Source: Micromonospora inyonensis (GTDB lineage: Bacteria; Actinomycetota; Actinomycetes; Mycobacteriales; Micromonosporaceae). Taken from it: a stretch of 18,380 bases of DNA. The position numbers and the translations under genes were made by a program. Numbering within the stretch: the stretch's first letter is position 1; each line of letters opens with the position of its first letter. The notes under the pieces were generated by a model. The model worked only from the letters and a program-made list of their open reading frames with translations. It had not been told where the DNA came from and searched no databases. Shown piece by piece: positions 14,068 to 18,380 of this stretch. The stretch spans positions 1-18,380 of the forward strand of contig NZ_FMHU01000004.1 of the NCBI RefSeq assembly GCF_900091415.1, given 5' to 3'.

Positions 14068-15452
14068 AGCTGCTGACCCGCCCCCGGCTGACCGCCGAGG
14101 AGATCGCCGCCGCCCGCTCCGCCGAGGTCCGCGCCGACGTCGACCGGGCCCGCCAGCTCGACGCGCTCCAGCGTGAGCGGGCCGCCGCTGACCGGGCCGA
14201 GGAACGCCGTGCCGAGCGCGATCGGGCCCGCGCCGAGAAGCGCAGGCGCAAGGCACTGGCGAAGGCCCGTGCGCAGCGCCGTGCCCGCCGGCGTGCGCTC
14301 GCCAGCGTGGTGCGCACGGTCGGGCCGCTGCTGCTGGTCAACCTCGCCGCCATCGGTGGTCAGGCAGCGTATGGGTTCACCAGGACGCCGGCGGCGTGGC
14401 CGGTGCTGGCGCGGCTGCTGGTCGCGGTCGTCTACGCCGCCACCGTGGAATCGATCTCGCTTTATGTAAACTGGCATGCGCACGACGCGTTGCTCAACGA
14501 CTCGCCGAGCACCGCCGCGGCGATGCGCCGGCGCGCGTACGGCATCGCGGCCGTGGTGGCGGTCGTCAACTACAGCCATTTCGACGACGAGGGCTGGACG
14601 CCAACGCCGTTCGCCGTCGGCAGCGGTATGGCGTCGTTGCTGTCTCCCTGGTTGTGGGGCCTGCACACCCGCCGGGCACACGACATGCAGTTGCTGCGCC
14701 AGGAGCTGCGCGACGAGACCGGCGCAACGTTCGACCGACGGCGGAAGCGCGCCTTCCCTGTCCGCACCTGGCGTGCGCAGCGCTGGTCGATCGAGCACAG
14801 CGTGCGCGACCCGCGCGAGGCGTGGACCGGCTACCACGCCGAGCGGGCCGCGCGCCTCGCCGCACTGCCTGGCGGCCGGCTGCGCACCGCCCTGGCCGTG
14901 CTGCGCGGGCTGGACTTGCGCGCCCAGGCTGCGCCAGCCGAGCCCACGCCGGAGCCGGTGAGCCTCGACGACCCGGACATCCAGGCGTGCGCCGAGGTGC
15001 GCGAGAGGATGCGCGGCATCCGTGACCGGTACGGTGCCGGCGCCGCCCGGATCGCGGCAGCCGACCGCGACCCACGCCGGTGGATCGACCTGCGCGCGGC
15101 GGGTTGTGGGACCTCGTTGACGCGACGCACGAGCCTGCGCACGTGCGCCGCCCTGCGCCCGCTGCGCATCCTGCGCCGGTGGAAGCTGCGCAGCACTGTG
15201 CGCAGACGGATGCACCGGATGCGCGGACCGGTGCGCAGAGGGTCGACGCGCCGCCGTTACCCGGCCTCGACGACGCGCCCGGCGGCGACGGACGTCCGCC
15301 GGTGTCGCCCCGGACGGCGGCTCGGCTGGCCGAGGCGTACGACCGGTTTGTGGCCGAGCACGGACGCGCGCCGCTCGGCCGGGACCTGGCGAAGGCGACG
15401 GGTGTGCACGTGCGACCGCGAACCGGTGGAAGCGCGCCGCCGGCCGAAGTAG
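14064..15452 (+). CDS. DUF2637 / SpdB-like membrane protein with C-terminal HTH; frame breaks near the end
   Basis: GTG 14064 has GGAGG 6 nt upstream. Residues 1-75 are a charged helix rich in Arg/Glu/Ala. About four membrane segments follow (TVGPLLLVNLAAIGGQAAYG, ARLLVAVVYAATVESISLYV, AAVVAVVNYSHF, SLLSPWLWGLH), with the NWHAHDALL and HDMQLLRQEL surroundings of DUF2637. Such proteins are common in actinomycete plasmids and prophages, and some are linked to plasmid spread. After residue about 346 the frame shifts at a G run (15101) and again near 15412 and 15446. The restored end is AEAYDRFVAEHGRAPLGRDL and TGVHVATANRWKRAAGRK, an HTH, stopping at TAG 15450. Three missing bases fit the codon arithmetic. 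A terminator follows. Confidence 0.75.
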   Translation: MKLLTRPRLTAEEIAAARSAEVRADVDRARQLDALQRERAAADRAEERRAERDRARAEKRRRKALAKARAQRRARRRALASVVRTVGPLLLVNLAAIGGQAAYGFTRTPAAWPVLARLLVAVVYAATVESISLYVNWHAHDALLNDSPSTAAAMRRRAYGIAAVVAVVNYSHFDDEGWTPTPFAVGSGMASLLSPWLWGLHTRRAHDMQLLRQELRDETGATFDRRRKRAFPVRTWRAQRWSIEHSVRDPREAWTGYHAERAARLAALPGGRLRTALAVLRGLDLRAQAAPAEPTPEPVSLDDPDIQACAEVRERMRGIRDRYGAGAARIAAADRDPRRWIDLRAAGCGTSLTRRTSLRTCAALRPLRILRRWKLRSTVRRRMHRMRGPVRRGSTRRRYPASTTRPAATDVRRCRPGRRLGWPRRTTGLWPSTDARRSAGTWRRRRVCTCDREPVEARRRPK

Positions 15453-15466
15453 TCCGAACACGACGA

Positions 15467-15501
15467 CGTGCCCCCGCCCTTCCGTGGGAGGACGGGGGCA
15501 C
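15467..15501. terminator. Bidirectional terminator between convergent operons
   Basis: GTGCCCCCGCCCT (15468-15480) pairs with AGGACGGGGGCAC (15489-15501), with a single mismatch. It lies 15 nt after the DUF2637 stop and 15 nt beyond the leftward holin stop, so it serves both convergent units. Confidence 0.75.
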
Positions 15502-15515
15502 GGCTCGGACGCCGG

Positions 15516-15773
15516 TCAGTACGTGCGGTCGTCGCCAGCCGATGGGGCCGGCGCGGCGGCGAGCCACGGCACGTACGTACGGAGCCAGGCATCGACGCCG
15601 GGGACCGCCAGCACCCGGGTGACGGCGGCCGCGACGGTCACGCTTTGGGCGACGGCCGGGACGGTCGACGCCGGCGGTGACCGCCACGGTGGGCAGCAGG
15701 GTCAGCGCCGACGCCGGCGGCGAACGGTCCGGGCGGTGGCCCGCCACGGGTGGCGGGTTTGGGTAGGCTCCAT
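15516..15773 (-). pseudogene. Holin-like membrane protein, last gene of the lysis cassette (two frame breaks)
   Basis: ATG 15773 has GGAGGA 4 nt upstream. The start MEPTQTRHPWRATARTV is typical of small actinophage holin-like proteins. The straight frame soon stops. With one base restored near 15724 and one removed near 15663, the sequence continues SALTLLPTVAVTAGVD (membrane segment 1), AVAQSVTVAAAVTRVLAVPG (segment 2) and WLRTYVPWLAAAP. It ends DDRTY at TGA 15516, 85 residues in all. The span is a whole number of codons, as two opposite changes require. Holins form the membrane lesions that release endolysin. The assignment rests on pattern, size and its position after the lysin. Confidence 0.65.
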
Positions 15774-15784
15774 CGGTCCTCCGA

Positions 15785-16201
15785 TCAGGTGTGGGGCTGT
15801 TGGTAAGTCGGTTTTGACCTTCCTTGCAGCTCCTGCGTGGCTCCGTGTCGGGTCGGGGTCGCACCGCACGCTGGCCAGCTCGCGACGCGGGACTCCAGTT
15901 CCAGCACCCGGGTGCGGAGCCGCTCTTCCTCGGCGGAGGTGATTCGCAGCGATTCGCGGGTGGTGTCTAGGTCGGCCTTGACGCGGGCCAACTCGTTCCG
16001 CAAATCATCGGTGAGCTGCTGGTAGATGTCCTGCCTCACGAGAGCGGTCTGCACCTTGAGCTGCTCGGCCTGTGCCTCGGTTTGCTTGATCTGCGCCGCG
16101 CGGAGCCGCCGGCCGAGGATGTGCGCGACGATGGTGCCCGTGGCACCGGCACCGACCACGCCAGCCGATGTGACCACCGCGATCAGCACGCCGGTGTCCA
16201 C
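15785..16201 (-). CDS. Membrane-anchored coiled-coil protein of the lysis region
   Basis: GTG 16201 starts a 138-residue protein. Residues 3-28 form one membrane segment (GVLIAVVTSAGVVGAGATGT). A long heptad-patterned helix follows from about 30 to 105 (IKQTEAQAEQLKVQTALVRQ, DDLRNELARVKADLDTTRES, SAEEERLRTRVLELESRVAS), then a polar tail that may be out of frame. Proteins of this build next to endolysin genes act as holin partners or spanin-like factors in some phages. Here the role is inferred from position. The holin-like gene starts 12 nt downstream. Confidence 0.72.
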   Translation of the reverse strand: MDTGVLIAVVTSAGVVGAGATGTIVAHILGRRLRAAQIKQTEAQAEQLKVQTALVRQDIYQQLTDDLRNELARVKADLDTTRESLRITSAEEERLRTRVLELESRVASWPACGATPTRHGATQELQGRSKPTYQQPHT

Positions 16202-16206
16202 AGGGC

Positions 16207-16560
16207 CTACTTCGCGGCGGGACGGCCTGGCCGAGCAGCTGGGCGAACTCGCGGGCGAGGCCTCGCCGATCTCGGTGGCGGTGACCTCGGGGCCCAGCTC
16301 CGTGGCGACGCCTGGGCGAGGGTCGGGGCGATCTGCTGGAGGTAGGCGAGCGTCTCGCGTCGGGTCTGCTCGCCCTGGCGCGGATCTCGGCCACCACCTT
16401 GTCGGTGTCGTCGGCGGCCACGCCGGACAGGATCGTGTTGAGCACGTTGAGGGTGCTCAGGCCAGCGGGGATGCCGCCGCCGGTGTACTGCCAGGCAGGG
16501 CGCGCATCAACTTCGACACCGTGGGGTCCTGGAGGATCTTGACGAATTGCTGGGGGTCAT
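16207..16560 (-). pseudogene. Helical phage protein between lysin and coiled-coil genes, six apparent base losses
   Basis: ATG 16560 has GGAAGGA 6 nt upstream and overlaps the lysin stop (ATGA). The product can be read only by moving between frames. In order it gives MTPQQFVKILQDPTVSKLMR, QYTGGGIPAGLSTLNVLNTI, SGVAADDTDKVVAEIRAQGE, QTRRETLAYLQQIAPTLAQA, VATELGPEVTATEIGEALAR and EFAQLLGQAVPAAK, ending at TAG 16207. Each join needs one base added to a short G/C run: near 16552-16556, 16494, 16377, 16309, 16259 and 16218. Six additions keep the codon count whole and give about 119 residues. The product is helical and acidic and could be structural or a lysis accessory. No family is recognised. 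Confidence 0.65.
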
Positions 16561-17025
16561 TGCCGTTCCTTCCATGAGTGCTGCAAGCCCGAAGGGGCGG
16601 CCGTCTTCGTCTCCGTCCGGGTGTCCGGACAGGTGCGCGTGCTCGTTGTGCGGGTTGCTGCCGGCGTAGGTCCGGGCCTCCCACCCGGAGGACGCCGCCC
16701 AGATCACGCCGCGGTAGATGATGTAGATCAGCCGGCGTTCCAGGCCGGCTCGGCACCGGCCGACCAGGTGCGCGACGAGCATCTGCATCGTTAGGCCGGG
16801 CACGTTGAGGTCGGCGTCGATGTCGAACGCTCTGACCTCGTTCTTGCTGTCGGCGTCCGTGCGCTCCGAGCGGCCCGACTCGTCGGGGTTGTGCCCCGAC
16901 TTCGAGTCCTGGTGTGCCTGGTCGCCGATCGTGCCGTCGCTGGTTTTGTCTCGGCGTGGCGCGATTTCCTCCAGCTCTCGCCGCAGCTGGATGATCCACG
17001 CCACCAGCGCCCACGCCGGGGCCAT
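16557..17025 (-). CDS. Endolysin of the M15 / VanY-like zinc peptidase type, frame break near the end
   Basis: ATG 17025 overlaps the preceding stop (TGATG). About 155 residues. The zinc-peptidase pattern is visible: SKSGHNPDE (His45), EVRAFDIDAD (Asp68 or Asp70) and NPHNEHAHLSG (His129/His131). A helix, MQMLVAHLVGR, and the strand LIYIIYRGVIWA lie between them. This matches D-Ala-D-Ala carboxypeptidase-like lysins of actinophages, which cut the peptide stems of peptidoglycan at the end of infection. No secretion signal is present, which agrees with holin-dependent release. After GRPFG the straight frame would run into the next gene. A shift gives LQHSWKERQ and a stop that overlaps the next ATG (ATGA), consistent with the length being off by one. 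Confidence 0.8.
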
Positions 17026-17174
17026 CAGGCGTTGCCGTACTGGTGTGCGGCCGGGTCGGCGGGGGGCGTACTCGCCGAGGACGTCGCGCTCGTCGACGGC
17101 GTCCCCGCTGATCTCGTCCGGGTCCTCGTCGATGCCGGGGGTGATGACGATGCGTGGCTGGTCGGCTCGGGCAT
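17025..17174 (-). CDS. Small acidic phage protein upstream of the endolysin
   Basis: ATG 17174 has GGAGGAG 5 nt upstream. Its TGA overlaps the lysin ATG. The straight frame gives a Ser/Thr/Pro-rich 49-mer. Two opposite single-base changes instead give a plausible acidic protein: PRIVITPGIDEDPDEISGDA, VDERDVLGEYAPPADPAAHQ, ending YGNA. Both fit the 50-codon span. I favour the acidic version on composition. The function is unknown. Confidence 0.55.
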   Translation of the reverse strand: MPEPTSHASSSPPASTRTRTRSAGTPSTSATSSASTPPADPAAHQYGNA

Positions 17175-17264
17175 GGTTCTCCTCCGTCGCGTGGGTGTCG
17201 GGTATTGGTCAGGGGTCGATGGGCCGGGTCGGTCGGCGTGCTCGGGTAGGGCACACTGAACGTC

Positions 17265-17723
17265 GTGAATGGACTGAGAAAGCAGTTGGCTGTCGGGTTC
17301 GTCGCGCTCGCGGCCGCCGGGGTCATCGGTGGGTGACGGCGGTGTCGTTGGTGAGCGGCGACCGGCCGGCTCAGCAGGTGCGGACCGTGTCGGATGAGGG
17401 CGACGTCGCGCCGACCACGGAGGTGCGGAGCCCGACGCGGCGACCGGGCCGGTGGCCACCACGGCTCCCGCGCCGTCGGCGACGTCGTCGACGGCGGCCG
17501 TGACGAAGAGCGGGAAGAGCACCGTGACGGAGGTCGAGCCGACCACCGCGCCGCCGACCACGCCGCCGGCGGCGACGGAAGAGCCGACGCGGATGCCCCG
17601 GAGACGCCGCCGCGGATGACCACGGCGCCGCCTCCGCCGATGCAGTGCCTGCCGCAGGAGATCGGGATTAACCCCGCTGCCCGTCACCGCCGGCTTAGGA
17701 CTGCTGGGTCCACGACGCGGTGA
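17265..17723 (+). pseudogene. Rightward membrane-anchored Thr/Pro-rich protein, three frame breaks
   Basis: GTG 17265 begins VNGLRKQLAVGFVALAAAGV, a basic start plus one membrane segment. Adding one base to a GGG run near 17327 continues VTAVSLVSGDRPAQQVRTVS. One more near 17435 gives PDAATGPVATTAPAPSATSS and VTEVEPTTAPPTTPPAATEE. A third near 17590 gives DAPETPPRMTTAPPPPMQCL and PQEIGINPAARHRR. Three additions keep the codon count whole. The product is an exported, membrane-tethered protein with a disordered Thr/Pro stalk and a short end. It lies on the opposite strand to the late genes around it. The minus strand here gives no convincing protein. Confidence 0.5.
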
Positions 17724-18380
17724 CCATCGCCCGGACGGCGGCCCGTGCCAGCGGTGCGCCGTCCGGCGACGCTCATACCGAGGATCTCGCCGAAGTCGCC
17801 GGCTGGCAGCGGCAGCGGTCCGATGTCGGTGAATCCCACGGAGAAGCCGACGGCGATGGTGGGGCCAAGCTGGTGCCGTCGCACATCAGCCGTACCTCGC
17901 CGGTGGTGCCGGACGCGTCGGTGTGTGGCGCAGCCGTACGAACAGGCGCGGCTGTTGGCGGGGCACGGCGGTCTCCACCAGCGGGCTGAACGAGGATTCC
18001 GTAGTGCCAGGCCACTGGTGTAGTCGGATCCGGCCCAGGTGACGGGTAGCCAGGGACGGGCGATGCCCTGCCCAGAGACCTCGTCGGTGGACAGGACGAT
18101 GTGCCCCTGCCGGTCCCACACGGCCCAGATGCCGTCGAAGAGGCTCATGGCCACGCCGCTGCCCTCAGCGCTGGACCGGTAGGCGACCAGGCCCGGTTTC
18201 GTGTCGGTCGAACGGGACTCGGCCGAGGCGGACGATGATGCTGCCGTCGGGTGCCTCGACGATGACCTCTCTCGCCTTGACGGTGATGCCGCCGGCACCG
18301 ATGCTCGCCGACGCCAGCCGGCGGCCGGCGAGCAGTTCACGGACCTGCCGTTCCAGGTCGGTGATACGGCGGACCAGCCA
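17695..18380 (-). pseudogene. Phage minor tail-like protein, N-terminus beyond window, several frame breaks
   Basis: The visible part starts with a coiled coil (VRRITDLERQVRELLAGRRL), then ASIGAGGITVKAREVIVEAP and DGSIIVRLG, a repeat-like β segment. After a frame change near 18222 it continues KPGLVAYRSSAEGSGVAMSL and FDGIWAVWDRQGHIVLSTDE, then VSGQGIARPWLPVTW. Further changes between 18005 and 17740 join SSFSPLVETAVPRQQPRLFV, TGEVRLMCDGTSLA, TIAVGFSVGFTDIGPLPLPA and LARAAVRAMVTASWTQQS, with TAA at 17695. This is the layout of small tail-tip or minor tail proteins placed before the lysin in actinophages. The exact role is inferred. Confidence 0.6.

Overview
The window is high-GC DNA with GTG, TTG and ATG starts, GGAGG-type ribosome sites and very dense coding. 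It fits an actinomycete of the Micromonospora type. A short core-chromosome island (dnaX, the small SRP RNA gene ffs, and tRNA-Ser-GGA, about 5.29-7.30 kb) has mobile DNA on both sides.

Left block (1-5293, all minus strand). This is a translationally coupled phage-type operon: a ParB-like/HTH protein with a zinc finger, four small accessory proteins, an HNH endonuclease, a zinc-ribbon/HTH protein, and at the window edge a second HNH protein of the kind that usually precedes terminase genes. The operon is fused directly to dnaX. After about residue 524 the DnaX tau sequence stops and is replaced by about 40 foreign residues, whose stop codon overlaps the start of the first phage gene. No integrase is visible.

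Centre-right (7.3-12.05 kb). This holds a small membrane/coiled-coil protein, two XRE-type regulators with long helical C-terminal regions, two very small proteins associated with the second regulator, and a secreted Cys-containing protein of unknown function. These frames are clean. The leader of the first XRE gene has a strong hairpin whose whole loop is complementary to the sequence next to the Shine-Dalgarno site.

Right block (12.05-18.38 kb). A replication/regulation module carries two DnaA boxes, a divergent promoter with inverted TTGTGGTACA sites, a ribbon-helix-helix protein, an HTH (HTH_36-like) replication-type protein and a DUF2637/SpdB-like membrane protein. It runs rightward into a shared terminator. 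It converges there with a leftward phage lysis/tail segment: tail protein, small acidic protein, M15-type endolysin, helical protein, TM/coiled-coil protein and holin. Nearly every gene from 12.23 kb onward carries single-base frame breaks. The start and stop pairs still reconcile, and most breaks look like one base missing from a short G or C run, so either the sequence is poor here or the element is decaying.

The gene order suggests either two prophages (or a prophage plus an integrative or plasmid-like element) bracketing a 2-kb host island, or one circular phage-like molecule carrying host DNA. The window alone cannot decide.
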